Assembly: GCF_030463565.1 (NCBI RefSeq)
Contig: NC_134652.1
Span: forward strand, 20,003,397 to 20,067,396
Reading direction: 5' to 3'
DNA from: Pelecanus crispus
Lineage: Eukaryota; Chordata; Aves; Pelecaniformes; Pelecanidae
Length of the DNA stretch: 64,000 bases
In this document: positions 37,001 through 51,300 of the stretch, piece by piece
How the letters are laid out: each line of letters starts with the position of its first letter
Position numbering within the stretch: the first letter of the stretch is position 1
Made by a program: the position numbers and the translations under genes
The notes under the pieces: generated by a model
Database searches by the model: none
Told to the model about the DNA's origin: nothing
The model's input: only the letters and a program-made list of their open reading frames with translations

Positions 37001-40000
37001 CAGTATCACAAACACATTTTGCCCAAGATAAATATCAGCTGTGGCCAAAATAAAAGCCAAAGAGCAAAGCTCTGAAAGGGGCATAAAAAAAAAATACCAA
37101 CCCTTACACAGCTCATTATATGGTATTAGCAATACCCTATCTATAATTTATGCACAAAGGTAACACTAGCTCTCAATGGATCCCAGGTGAGGGGGTCCTG
37201 GATAAGCCTCCTTTACTTGAAATATTCTTTCCATAACATGCCTCATGCCAGTAATACAGCAGCCAATGTATGGGTTGTACTTTACCAGGAAGTCCCTTGC
37301 ATCCTTCTAGTCTCATCCCGCTCAGATGCACTGTATTTATGCCATTTTTTCCTCAATAAACAGGGCACAAAGCAGCTTACAGTAAGGGCTTGAGATGAAC
37401 GGACTTAGACTGAACAATTCTCCAGTGTAAACAATGCCCTTGGAGCAGAATTTGAGAAAATGGTTTTGTGAAGAGTTTGGTTTGGTTAGTTTTGCAGCCT
37501 TCCCTTCCCACCCTGCACCCTCCCATCTCTGTTTCTGTTAATTACCCAGTGTCAAATCAGTAACTGTTGCTCAGAGGTTCTCAAGTGTCACGTATGACCA
37601 GATTTCTTCATTGCCATTCCTGCTGACAACTGCCTTTGTAAATGTACTGCTAGCCTACTGTCTAGCAAACATCACTCTAGCAAAAATCACTCTCCCATTT
37701 TGCAGTAGCAGTTAATCTGCAATAGAACCAGGCAGTAACAACATATAGAAAAATACCCCATGGTATTTTTCCTTGTCATTCAAATAAAACTCAAGGTTTT
37801 GTTACAGTATCAATACATCGTGAAAACTGTACTCCTCTTGCTCGCTTGGTACTGCTTGTTTGAGGGAGAGTGTCTGTGCTAGAAGCCTCATTCCCAACAT
37901 CTTGTCCCAGCTCCTGCAGTCTAGCAGCCCGTAGATTTAATACTGTAGCACACTATTGGCACTTACCAAACTGCTCTGTTTAGCAAGAGTCTTACTGGGT
38001 AATAATAGAAATAGCAGAGTAGTAAAAACTGCAAATTTATGATAATGTCTCATTATATTATGTCTATTGCTTCACACTTCAGATTCATGAAAAGCAGTGT
38101 TTTTCATGCTCTGTTCAGATGATTTACTAGCTAGCACCACCTGCAGAAAGATATGTCAAACAGTGGGAAATAAATCTACTACAATGAGACATAGAGAAGG
38201 GAATTATTTGTCAAATTAATACTATAAATAATGCAGACTGAGTCCGTTCACTCCCCCCCACTTTATGGCAGGAAACCAGATTTCCAGGCAGCCCCTGCTC
38301 CAAACACTGGGCTCAGTGCAGCATCATTAGAAGACTATCATTGAGGTAAATTTTGGGATCACTGACCAAGATGCTGTAGGTGCAGAACTGGAAGGTGTTC
38401 TGAAGCAAAGCCATTTGTTCTGTTGCTTTCCCACAGCTATCGACTTAGCTTTCTGTATAACTTTTCTTATCTTTCAAGAAAAGCTATTCAAAGTATAATA
38501 TTCTCAGAAAATATGCAAGATTAATGTATCAGCAAATCCTATTCACAGTTTGCTTAAGACTCAGTTCTTGTCTCTTAAAACGGTGTTTCTTGGAAAGACA
38601 CAGGGAGAGAGAAGGGAGAAAATTCAGAGACATTGGTAATAGTCTCAAAGTGCAAAATTATTAATATCCTAGAATAGAAAACACTTGCCCCTTATTTCAA
38701 AAGGAGGAAGTAGGAATGGTGAGGACTGGATTTTTAAATTTTTTTTAAGAGGAGGGGCTCAAGCAGATAAAAATAATAATAAAAAAAGAAATAGGCTAAG
38801 AAACGCTGCATTAGACGAGCAATCTTAGCAATGTGCAAGGAATACAAACTTATGTCCATCTTCTCTGATTTTTATCTCTTAAGTAGTTATTGCCATTGAA
38901 GAGTGGGTTCAGCATGAATTTGAAGTCAGTTAATACTGTTTTCTATACCCACTTTCTACACATCTTGCCAAATAGGCCTGTCATTCCCTACACTCCCTAT
39001 TCTGGCACCCCTTTCAGCTGTCCTGCCAAACCCCTTCTCATGTAGCAATATTTCCAATAGGGCAGAATGGCTTTTACTCACTGAAAGCTGAAAGATGCTT
39101 ATAATTCCCTGATTGAGTTTTCCCTGCTGCAAGCAAAAAAACCCCACAGAGGTATTGTGTTTCCTTAAAGATATTCATATACAGTTACTCTAAGGGAATA
39201 ATATTTTGATAATTTGTAACTTTGTGACTTTAGTGATTGAATTATAATTTCAGTCACTTGTAATCTTTCACATAGAACTAGTCAAGTTATTTCAGCAAAA
39301 AAATGCGTACAGATGTATCAAAGTTTCCAGAAGAGACCAACGCACTTTTATAAACCAACATACCAGACTGAATAAATATTTTGCTTTTAGTTTTCTATCT
39401 ACTCAGTCAAAAACAACAATATTTCATTAATTCAGTAGTTGTGTGGTCTTGCTAGTTCCAGAAAACTGTGTTTACAGTATACTTATTTTTACTTTCTCCG
39501 AGAGAAGAGAAAGCGAGCCACTGTAGTATACTTGTTCAGGCCTTCTGGACAATCTATGTTTTAAAGCATGGAAAAATATAGCAGAATGCATCTGGATAAA
39601 CTCACTAATGTCTCAGAAAACTTTGCATCTTTAGATAATCTAATCGGGATTTCTGCAGGTCTGTGATAAAACAACAGAAATTCATCAGTCAAATCTACCA
39701 TTGTGAAAATGGTTGCAAGGAAAGGATAAAATCAGACAAATTAAATGAGCATTTACTTCCCAACAATAGTTGCAAAAGCAGAACAACCCCACCCAATACA
39801 TAAAAACAATGGTGATATTTTTGTAATCTCACCATTTAAAGAGCACAATGACAAAATATTACAGCTGCTTCATAGAAATACAGAAATTAAGACTTTAATG
39901 GTGTGTGTTTCCAAACTGAGTAAAAGCTACTTACCCAAAATTTTAGAGACTTTTTTCCTTGCATATTTAATTAATGGAGACTTTCACTGAGGAATGCTGG

Positions 40001-41728
40001 AGCAAGTTGCTGTGGTTTTGCGGTCTAGTAAAATAATTTTACCTTAGCATGTGTTTGCTGTAAGGAGGGTGTACAGCTCCTGTATACTGATAAACTATTG
40101 AGGACCTATTCAAGATATCTATTGCCTCTCCAAGCTAAGGCACTAAAGCAGCCCAAATATTTATCCTGATAGTGAAGAAATAACAGAAATAATTAAAAAG
40201 TAACACAGGAACCAAACAAGCATAGAGAACTTGAAACTTTTTGGATATTTGATTTTGAACAGCAGAGATCCTATCTGTTCCTTACAGAATACTTATAGTT
40301 TTACTTAGCTTGTATACAGTAAGTATTTCTGACAAATCCATAAATCATATTTCTCTCTCCAAACAAATAGAGCAAGTACTGTGAAAATCATGCTAAGGAC
40401 CTCTAACTTGCAATTAAAAAAAAAAATCAAATGTTCAATTCAACAGGTAAAGTTAGTGTAGTAAAATAACCATGTTTTTAAAAATGAGTCCTCTCTTTCC
40501 AAAATAATTCCCTGTCATCCCTGAAGACAACAAAGATCATCAGCACCAAAACGGTTTGGATTTACAAAGATTTATAAAAGCAAACTTTTAGCCACAATAA
40601 TGGAATAAATCATCCTTTTTGTCCTTAAAGTTGTTCCTCCAATGAATGTAATACATGAACAGAAAATATTTCCTAAGGCAAATTATATTAAGTCCAGAAT
40701 TTTATTCTGGCTTTTAAAACCACCTAAAATTAGCTAAAACACAGCATTCCAAAAAATCCTTGCTTTCCTTTACATCTAGTTTTGAACTTGGATATAATTA
40801 CCCGGTCAGTTCTCAAAAGTTCCTACCTACCTGCCTTCCTTTATTTTGGATCCATTTTCACCAAGATGTGTTTTCATGTAATAAAATATTTGAAAAGAGT
40901 CAGAATGCAGGTTTGTCTGCAAAAATGCCTGCTCCCGATACATTTACTGATGCAAATAATTCAATTATTTCAATAGGGAGGCCATAGTGAGACAAAAGAG
41001 TACCTTCCTGCATGCTATAAGCCAGACAGAACTGGGGTTGGGATACAAGACAGGTTTTCAGGGTAATCTCACAAATGTTTTGTTACAATATTTCAGCCTG
41101 GTTACTGTAGAGGATTGGTTCTTCCCTTCACCAAACTTGAGAAGAGAGGCAGCAATTTGCCCTAATTATAATTAGAGTGCTGGTGTTATGAGTAGGGTAA
41201 AATACAGTGTCACTGCAGCTAAGAGGTATATTCTGTGCAAAGCTTTTGCAGGAATGATTTGTCTATAGACGATTTAATGAAATTGAGGGAGCAGTCTTTG
41301 TTATTGCTCTGGCTCCTTTCTCCCTCTCTTGCACGTGTGAGGTCTCCATGAGTAGTGAGATGTGTGTAGGCTTGTGCTGCCACCAGAGGCTGGAAGGCTG
41401 GGCCAGATGTGGGGCTCTCAGTAAAAACAGCTACATTTTCTGAAGTAATTTTCAGCTTCTGCCACTGAATTGTGTAAAATGGACTGAGAACTTCCTCAGT
41501 TCTCACAGTGACCCGAAGTGCGTTGTGTGCAAAGGACTTGAAAACCATCAGAATCCTCCTCCTTCCCCTATCTTCCTCCTTTGTATGGGACCTCTGAGAA
41601 TTATCTCATCAGCCACGATCTAATTGCCTCTTAAGAAATATTTCCATTTATTTCAGTGGTATCTGGATCAGGACTTTTAGTTGCTCCAGGACATTTCTCA
41701 TCTAATTCATCCACTTTTTTAAAAACAG
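34013..41728. other. HTR7 intron 2, remainder; no gene recognised
   Basis: This is AT-rich sequence between CR1 copy 3 and the candidate exon 3. An A/G-rich tract is at about 34820-34860. A palindromic double E-box-like string (GCAGCTGTGCAGCTGC) is at about 36729-36744. Short frames are random-looking. I looked for a counterpart of the human 5-HT7(d) cassette exon and could not identify one. Confidence 0.5.
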
Positions 41729-41765
41729 GAGAAATTCTGATTTCTCCAGGGAAAAAGAGTCATGA
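41729..41765 (+). CDS. HTR7: Candidate HTR7 terminal coding exon (5-HT7(a)-like tail)
   Basis: After acceptor TTTTTTAAAAACAG (AG at 41727-41728) the first G completes the split Leu425 codon CT|G. The frame then reads RNSDFSREKES and stops at TGA 41763-41765. The human and rodent 5-HT7(a) tails follow the same Leu with Q-N-A/S-D-x-x-R/G-x-K, so the N-S-D-F-x-R-x-K pattern, the phase and the short length all agree. Joined to exons 1 and 2 it gives a 436-residue receptor. A branch-like CTAAT lies at about 41702-41706. The exon is short and the nucleotide match is partial, so chance cannot be excluded. A spliced transcript would settle it. Confidence 0.7.
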
Positions 41766-42335
41766 CCAAATGTGCATCAAAGCAGCCAAAGCCAAGCCAG
41801 AACTGGAAGAAAAAAGAAGAGCTGGCTTCTGAAGAACTGGATAGATTTATGAAACGTGCTTCATCTTCTTTTGATGGGAATGCGCTAAAAATACACGATG
41901 AGCTCAATACATTACATTAAATACATTTCTATTGAAAGTAGTCACATCTTGTTTGTTATGGAGAAAAGTGCTGCTATATACAAATGAAAATAGTTTTCTG
42001 CCTGAGAAAGCCAAATCATTTCAGCAATAAGAGTTTGGCACATGGAGTGGGGGGAAAATGCAGCTAAAACTTGAAGATAAAGCACTGTACAGATTTCTAC
42101 CACATTAAACAATGTAGAAGAGCATTCATTTATGTTTACCATGCCTGTGGATTGTAACATCAGTATTAATATTCAGGGACCATCAGTAATACCGAATGTA
42201 TTTTTTGTATTACAAAAAGAGGTTTTCAAGTAAATGGTGGCTCTGTGGATGCTTTCAGGGCTTGTGTGAAAGAGATGCCATGCACCTGGAATGGGATCAA
42301 GAAAGTCAACAATAAAAGACTGATTTTTGTAAAAG
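41766..42335 (+). other. HTR7: Candidate HTR7 3' UTR with polyadenylation signal at 42311
   Basis: About 550 bases follow the candidate exon 3 stop before an AATAAA at 42311-42316, a plausible 3' UTR. No other feature is seen within it. The call depends on exon 3 being real. Confidence 0.45.
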
Positions 42336-45300
42336 CATTCTGTTGTACTAAGTAAACATCTGTTTACTTGTTAACATACACACATAGTTTGTTGTCCCTA
42401 AACTTTTAAAAAAGCTGCCTCCAGTTACTCTCTGACAAAAGTTAAGGGACAGCATTAGAATGCACACATATTACAACACAGTTAAATTTACAAATACGAT
42501 TGCTTTGCTTTAATGTAGTTTTAGTGATCTGCCAATTTATAAAAAACAGTTTTCTGTCATTTTAACTCAAATAACTATAAAAGGCTGGAGAATTTCCATA
42601 GCACTTTGCTTTTTGTCTTATTGGCTAGCCAGACCAGGCTGAGAATTACAACATTTGTTATTTTTTAAAATGTGTTTAAGAAGTGTTATTTCTGCCAATG
42701 TTTGGTTATAATTAAAATAAACCCCTTTGACTTGACAAAAATTAAATAGGTGAGTGTTAATGACCATTTGTCCCAGGGAAAACTGATTCCAGGGATCATT
42801 CCTTAAATATGCCTTTGAACTTCTTTTTTTTTTTTTGTTTTGAGCTTCTCATATTCATTTCCCCTCTGAGTTTCTAAACTACATGTGGTTATACAATCCA
42901 CCATGCAGTGGGTTATACCATTCCTAGAGGCTATCTTCTTTAAAGGTACATCTCAATGAGCACTTGCCTTATTCCCATAGCTGTATGATTTGTGGTAACT
43001 TAGTCTCCTACTTGCTGTTTAACTAGAACGCTGCTGGTAAATCATCCACTGACTACACTTGCCATTACAGCTTTGATTTCCTTTGTTTAAATTAATATAC
43101 AAGTTCACAACAGTTATTTAAATAAGGAGCCAGACATACCAGCACAGGCCAATTCATTACTTATCAGCAAGAGATAAATATGGAATGCAAATCAATCTAT
43201 GTTAAATCTGTGTAAAACCTACGACAGAGAGCCTAACTCATCTTCTGCTCACTATCCTGACACCCTAAGCTAACTCCTGTAGTTACACAAGAAAGCACCG
43301 CAGTAGCATATTTTCATTATATTAGGTCAGCAAGACTCTTTTCAGTACTTCACTGATAAAACTAGTCACTATGAACTCTGCATTTGAAACAAAATGAGTC
43401 TTACAAGTTGCTTTATCTCCCAAAGGGAATGACACAGCAATGTTTTTTGCTTGGTTAGCCTTAAGTATTTAACAGGAAATGGGACAGTTATTGTCAATGG
43501 CCAATGGACCAGTTCTGATTAAATTACATGAGAATACATTAGAGAAACTCATCTGAAGTCAAAATTACACTGGCAAATAATACTATAACTGGACCTAATG
43601 AGAAAGAGAGATTATAGATCCATAAATATAACAGTAAAAAAAGTCTGTTTCTTCTTTTAAAAAACCCAAACCTTGAAATAAAGGGCAGTGGTAATACTCT
43701 GAAACTCTTTTTTTAAGCTTTATGGTCTCACTTGCACATCCCTTTCACAAAGGCAATGAAACAATTTTACTTGAATTAGACTGTCGCTTTCATTGTTCGT
43801 GATGTTGTGTCAAAACCTTAACTTCAAGTGAAATGGACAAATTATACTCCATATCAACAATTTATACGATTTAAAAAAATCCAAATAAACAAACCCTACC
43901 AGTGACACCTTTCTGTGAAAATTCATGGGGGTTTTTAATGCTGTTATTTTACACTTAAGTGAAAACTTATGTTTTAGGAGAAATGTAATGGAGGGTAAAA
44001 AGAGTCAGAAAGAGCTTTTAGCTGTTAGGGATCTACAGTTCTAGATAGATATATATACACATTTATATAACACACACATCCATCCCTTATATTTTAGAAT
44101 GGCACTGCGTCATGAAAAGAGAGCACCGAATATATTATTACCTAATAAACATTTGTTTCTTTTAATAGCTATTAAATCCGCAGAATCTTGCAGAAATTAT
44201 GAGAATATTTTAGAATAAATTGTGGCATCATGGACCTGTAAAGTTGCAGTTCTGCCTGATCTTTTCATCCAGGAGTTTTCAGATATGCAACCAACACAAA
44301 GAACATTGGGAACTACACAATACTGATACTTCGTTATGCAAGATGAAGCTAATTTTTTTTTCCTGCTGTAACTGTCAGGTCTACCACCTCTCTCAAACCA
44401 ACGCACAAACCCACACAGTAACTAGAAGAGTCACTCAAGGCTAAGTATGTATTCAAGACTAGCAGATAATGCATACTATATTTTAGACAATTAGAGAAAA
44501 AGAAGGGCTGATCAAAAGAAGTCAAGAGATTAGATGCCCTACTCTGATAACGAGTTGAGCTTTCAATAGTTTCTGTAGCCAGTAGTACAAAAGCAGCACA
44601 CGGACCTGCCTTACACTGAGATAATCCAAGTCCCCGGGCTGTAGGTGTAAGTCTAGCAAAGTGAATAATACCAGAAACAAGGCTCAGACTCACAGTTCTG
44701 GATCTATAGAAGATGCCTTTCTAGCTCTGTCACCAAACCTATTCTGGAATGCGACAGTGAGCAGTTTGCATTTTCGCAGGGCTGCCTTATGGTAGTTATC
44801 ACTGCATTTGTCAATTTTAATAGATAAAATTAATTTCCCCAAAGTTCTGCAAAACCCTTGATCTTTCACTATGTGTCCCAGCCTGTCGTCTTCTCCATAT
44901 ATATTCTTGGGGTCGGACAGCTGAGATATTTGGTGGACCAGCCTAATACACCCTTACTATATCTCTTCTGTCCTTCCCTCATCATCTGTTTTTTGTCCAG
45001 GTTAATCCACTCTTTACAAACTTAAGCCTTTTCCTAGCTGCCCCCTTGATTCTAGTGTAAAGGTCTTACTAAATTAGCTAGTTTTAATCACATGACAAAG
45101 CGATTAATTTGCCTTAGATGTGAGCAACAAATAAATACAATGATAAAAGAAGAATGTGTTTCTTATTAGCACAATGTGCAGTGGTGAAAAAGTTACATGA
45201 AAGCATGAAAAAACATATCTATATGAAAACAGTCACATGTTCTTGATAATTTAAATAGATAAAATTCACTTTTATCTATTATTTTAGTCAGCCAGGACAT

Positions 45301-48300
45301 TTAATATGCAAAAGTCACCAGAGAATTAAGCTGGAACTCTATCTATTTAAAGTCATATATTTTTCCCTGATGAGATCTAGTAAAATATGAAGACAGTTAA
45401 CATAAGAGATTATTTCCCACAAATAGCTTACCAAGAAATACAAATAGAAGGAAATTAAGCTCTTCAAGTTGTAAGTGGCCTGCATTGAGAATGTTGAGTG
45501 TCTTTGGTTGTAATATGAGTCTTATTTGTAAAAAAAAGAATTGTTGCCACTTGCATTGCAAATTATTTGAATTTATACAGCAGGCTAATTTAGCAGAAAA
45601 GGAAATAGGGCTCTTCTGTATTAGGTACTGAGTTATATTATGCTTTTAAAATGTATAAACCCAGAGGGATATTAAAATGTTAATTTGGATAGTATTTAAA
45701 AGGTAATTACTTTTATACAATAAAATAAGAACTCTACTGAATGCTAATCCCTGTGTCGTGCTTTCTTTGAACTAATGCTACAGAAAATAGAGAATCCATT
45801 TGTTTAAGTGATCTTAATTTAGATTCAAGGAAGATATTCTCATTGACAAAAAAGTCTGATTTTTTTAAGCTTGACTCATTTAAAATCCTTATTGTATAAA
45901 AATTAATGTTAAAGAAAGTTACCTATGTTTGCTGGGTAGCACTGAACTGACAGAATGAGACACAGAAAAATTTAATGACTCTCCCAATGAAAAGGTGGTT
46001 TGGTTTGTTCAGCACAAGCACTGCTACAAAGAACACTGGCTAAGACACTACTGAGCAGGTCGAGACTGATCGCTCCTAAGCAAAAGCTGATTTAATCTAT
46101 TCAATCCTTTTAAGGGAAGGGCAAATGCTCAAACATTTTAGGTGCAATTCAGTCCAGATGAGATTGATCAGACCAGAAAGGATATTTTGTCCAATTTCTT
46201 GAAGAACATAATCTAAATATGGATTTGGATTTGCTTCTAGTTCTATTTAAAGAAGTTATATAGCATATTGCCTAGGAAATCATCTGACATTAGTCTTGTT
46301 TATTAAAAACAGATGATCTCACATTTCTTTTAAAAAAATCCAGAGACCTTGGCCAGTGTAGTCAAAATTATTTTCATTTATAAACAAATCATTTTAAATG
46401 TTTGTATCTGACTTTCATTCACACCCATTTTATTTGTTTGCTTGCAGGGGTGCGTATATGAATACTATATAGTTTTGCTCTTTTCCTTCAAACATTTTTT
46501 CCCATAGTTTGCAGACCACTTTCAGAGTTTTTACTGATAGTGATAGTTCAAAGGCCACAGGCCACAGAGTGCATGCATCTTGGGACATCCACATAAAACA
46601 ATATTAATCCATTCATAATATGTTTTGTTTATGCAAGTGTGTTGTTCTTTTTTCTATTGTAGCAATGCTTATTTCTTTAGCCAACATCTCCTATCTCCTA
46701 GTTGACTACCTATCTGAATTCTTTTGTTAAAAATGGTATGTATCTAAGTTGGGTATTTAAGCAAACAAGCAGAGATGATTTCCACCTGAATCAAAATAAA
46801 CCAACGAGACTGCCACATATGATCATTTGATTACTTTTTTCAGCGTATCATAAAAGAGCTTTTTAGAAGACAGTGTTTCGAAACCAGTCTCAAAAAAGCA
46901 GTTTTACATGTAATCATTTGAGTTGTTCTGAGCAAACCACATCCCTTATGGGTTCAATTACCAGATTCAGAAAAGATGAAAGATACAAACAGCAACACAA
47001 ACCACGATGGGAAATCACATCACAGAAAAGCTGGCAAAAGAAGTATTTGAGACAGCAAACACATATATGCCGTTCTCCAGAACAAACGGAAAGCAAACAA
47101 GCAGGTTATACCCGTGTTCTCAGTCTGGGGTTACTTCCCAGTGTCCGAATCCAAACGTATGTCCAGGGCGTGTACCACAAGACCCAAGTGCTGAGAACAG
47201 GCTGAGAACGTGGACTGTGCACCCACCAGAACCTGACCTCTACATGCCATGCATCCAGCCACCTCCTTTTAGATAGTTGTGGCAGTAGTAATAGCTATAT
47301 TTCTTATAAAATGGTCAGAGCACTTACTCAGCACATGGCAAATCTGGCATCAAGGCTCACACCAAATCCAACAACCTCCTCATTCCCAGAACGCTCCAGC
47401 CAGCAGGCTATGCAGAGTGACAAAAGCATTGTCTCTCCCTTCTGGCAAAAGCCCTTTGCAGAAAGCAATTCAATGTTAACTGGACCAAAATGGAACTGAA
47501 GGGGTACATGACTCCATAGACTAATACTTAAATGTAAATTAACATCTTAAGGAGTGTTCAGTATCTAGTGGATATATTGTAAAAGTACAGTCAAAGTTGT
47601 GGATAAAATTGTGGGAGCAGAAACCGGGACTCAGGTTTACTCTTTCCCAGATGAACTTCATCACCCCGTCCCTACAGAATCAAGCCTCTAAAGATCCTGT
47701 TTGGCCCACACATCTCAACTGTTTTTCCCTATAAAACAGCATTACTTCAGTAGCAGAAAGGGAAACAATTCCACCATCAGGTCAGAAGACCTTGGTAATT
47801 CAGTGCCTTATCAAGAGACAGATGAGGATCAGCTCTCTTTGGGTAAGGATCACTGTCCATAGTGAGTGTTATAAACACAACTTTTTTTTCTACAAAATGC
47901 CCACAATATAATTACCCTTTCAATGAAAATAGAGTGCTCCACTGAGATTTTTGAAGCAAAAGAGCATAGATGCTCATCCTTAGGAAAGAACACAAAAAAT
48001 AGTGGGCGAGTCCCAGTTCCAGAAAGTAGTTTCACGTGTAACACAGAGTATTAAACTGGCTAGTTGAAGGAAGCTTTATTGCTCTCAGATCCCACCCTGA
48101 GGCTCCTAGCCCCGACTCAGACACTGCAGAAGAAGCCTATACACCTAACACAGGCATTGGCATTTCATTTTGGGCACCAGACACTTAAAAATTAGTCCCT
48201 ACATTGGATTTGATACAATTATTTTCAAAGCATGCTGGCACAAACATGTGGATGAAGTCATGGATATTATATTACCAGCTTTAATTAACTATAAAAAAAA

Positions 48301-51300
48301 CATATACTGTTCTCTCTGAGGATCGACTAAGATGTAGTGAAAATTAAGCCTGTAGAGCCACTGTGCAGCTAGCACAGGGATAAAAATGTTATTTTACAGT
48401 GAATTATTATGTTCATTAATATAGCTTACCAGAAAGCAACTTAAACCTTCATTTGCAACCTCTCATTTTTGTGTATTTGAAGACATGTTTCAATTAGCAA
48501 CAGTAGTAATTCCTTTGTTATGATGCATTTTGGAGTTATGGTAAATAAGAAAAATCCCCAGTGTTATTGATAATTTGCATGTAGATAGTGAACTTCTCTA
48601 AGATGAAAACAAAAATCAACCAATATCAACCATATCAACCAAGTCATTTATCTAAAGTCTTTAATTCTATGTTCATCTTGCTGCTTGAATTACTGGTTCA
48701 TACTTACTTTTCAAAGGCTTTAATGCTATACATCCACTAGCTCTTCATATAAAATACCCACTGAATACAGAAGTTTTGATCCATCATGGATATTTCGATC
48801 CATTATTGATTATTCACTTAAAAACTGAGAAAACTGTGCTGAGATGATCAGCAGCTATTTGTTGCTACACACATTACTCTGCATATCAGAGCATGCCAAC
48901 AGATGATAATAAATGCCTTTCCTCATATAATTTCATCCTACATGGATGCATATATTCCACTAAGAAAATTGACTGTCTTAACAGGTCATTTCTTCAAAAT
49001 GTTTCTCAATGTGTTTTTGCAAGGTTATTTTCTAACCCTATAAAATATTGAAGTTTCTTATCAAAATCTCTTATATTTTAGGACTCTCCTGGAAACCCTT
49101 TATCTAAATTTATTGCTACGCTTTACTTCTAAGATCGCCTTGCACCCCTAAGGCCCTCTTATCCAGACCAACCCAAATGCCCAGTCCGACCTCACCACTA
49201 TAAAGCCAGAGCCTATAAGCTGGGATATCTTCCCTTGTACTACAGTCCTATCACTGTGTCTTTGACCTTGATCAGCAGTTGACATTTGCCATGCAAAAGC
49301 AACCATGCATTTATTTTAAAGATGATCTTTAAGATTACTTATTCATTCGATTTCACCTCAGCGAGACTAGGATCTCTTCATCCAATACGCTTTATGAAAA
49401 TGCAGAAGAGCTAATTTCCTGCTAAAAAAATGCAGAGTGGGCAAAGTGAATTTGCTGTAGCAAGGTCTGCAAGGAGGAAGGCAGGCCAGATAAACCTAAA
49501 GAGGGAGCCCAGAGAGGAAGCCCAGTTTAGAGAGGGCTGAGACATGACGAGTGTGCTCCGTTTAGTACAGCATAAGCCTGTGCTCTGATGTACAAATACA
49601 CTATCAAAATGCAAAAGTGAAGTTCCCTCACATCTAAGCGATGGCTGAAATGTCACAAGACTTTAATAAGAAAACACTGATATTTTGCCCATTAATGAAA
49701 ACCTGAACAGGTGCTATGAGTATGTGTTAAGCTCATCCTGAAATCATACAACTTAAAGGGAGGGCTTTGGATCAGAAGCACTTAATTCAGCTGTTACATT
49801 AATACTGATGTGATATTACTTGTTTCAGTGAATGTTCTGCATCCTAACACTCAGCATTTGGAACTCATAACAGAATTTGGGCAAGCTCTCTTATTTGGAT
49901 TTGTCCTAGTGAATTTATCCCCAATTCCTATCTATCCACAAAAGTTTAGCTAGCAAAAAAACTTTCACAGAGCATAACTGACGCTAACAAAGTAACTGCT
50001 GTATATCATATATTAATATTTTACATAGTATAAGCTTGGATTTGGCAGGGTAAGCCTAGGTAACAGATCCAAAAATATCAAAATACAATATTGAAAACTT
50101 GAGAATTGACAGCAGCTTTTACAATGTGCGGCCTCCTATTCTTCTGCTCCAAGATGACTTTCCTGGGTGAAAGATCTTCAGACTGTTAAGCATAAAAGCT
50201 TTTATATCAAAGCAAGTTTTAAAATGTTATTCAAAATTATTCTGTTGCCACAAATGAACACTATAGCCTTTAAAATTCTTCCTTTAGAGGTCCCAGGTAA
50301 CTGACAAGATGACATTGTTTAGTTTATTAAATTGTAGCATAGAAGAGGCTGTAAATAGATCAAATTCTCTCTATTTCCATGAATTGGCCTACATTACTAG
50401 CTGGTTAAACAGCACAGCAGGTTACAGAATGCTTACCTAGAAGAAAAACAACCTGAATGAGCTCCAAAACCATATTTCTCTTTATCTGTTATAGTTCCAT
50501 AAACTGCAACTCACACAGCTATACCTGTTTCCATTCAGACTTCAAACTCTTATCTGCAAGTTACAGTCTGTAGAGCCTAAACTGTGGTTTACTGAACAAA
50601 GTAGTAGTTCTGACTAGTAGTAGACTGACTAGTTCTGATAAAACACAGAGAATGATTAAACCCTTATTTGAGAAAATGGTCCTGAGGTTACTTGGGAGAT
50701 AAACTCTTACGGGTTTCTCTGTCCTCCAACTGACATTGGATAAATATTTCAGTCTTTTTAATTTGTAGTACAGAATTTTACTTCTTGGTTAGCAAAGGCT
50801 TTGAAAGAAACTGAAGCACATCTACCCTTTGTGGACTGTAGGGGAAACAAACAGCTGTGCCTTTTGCTGGTGCCATACCAGTATGTCTGCAGGCTGGCTA
50901 GTTTGAATGCGAGAGGACACACGAAGCAATCTTATTCCAGTTGTTGTTTACTAGAAGATGTGGGATTCATTTTCTCCCTCTCACAGGAGGAGATAACCAG
51001 AGCATGCATTTTTTTTCATCATGGATTTTTTTCAGCACATAAGTAGCTCAAGATGATGGACCAGCGATTGATAAAATACGCTATGGGTTGCATACTTAGG
51101 TGCGGGTGCAAACTCTCTGCATCCCTATATTCTGTACACCATGTTAGCAGCCATTAGTTAGGTACATTCTAGTTTATGCTGGCTGTGAAAGGTCGCAAAG
51201 GACCAAACTACAGAAGACGTTCTCCTCCTACACTTCCTTTGATCTGCCAGATGATGATTCAGCATGAAAATGTTATACTTTCAGAAGTTCATTTTCTTTT

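Noticed and set aside
44349..44693. 114-codon open frame on minus
   Set aside because: The translation has no domain or conserved motif I recognise, and the surrounding DNA shows no promoter or exon structure.
5420..50710. Similar strings GGTCCTGAGGT.AC.TGGGAGA near 5430 and 50680
   Set aside because: The similarity is about 25 bases with mismatches and does not extend, so it is most likely chance.
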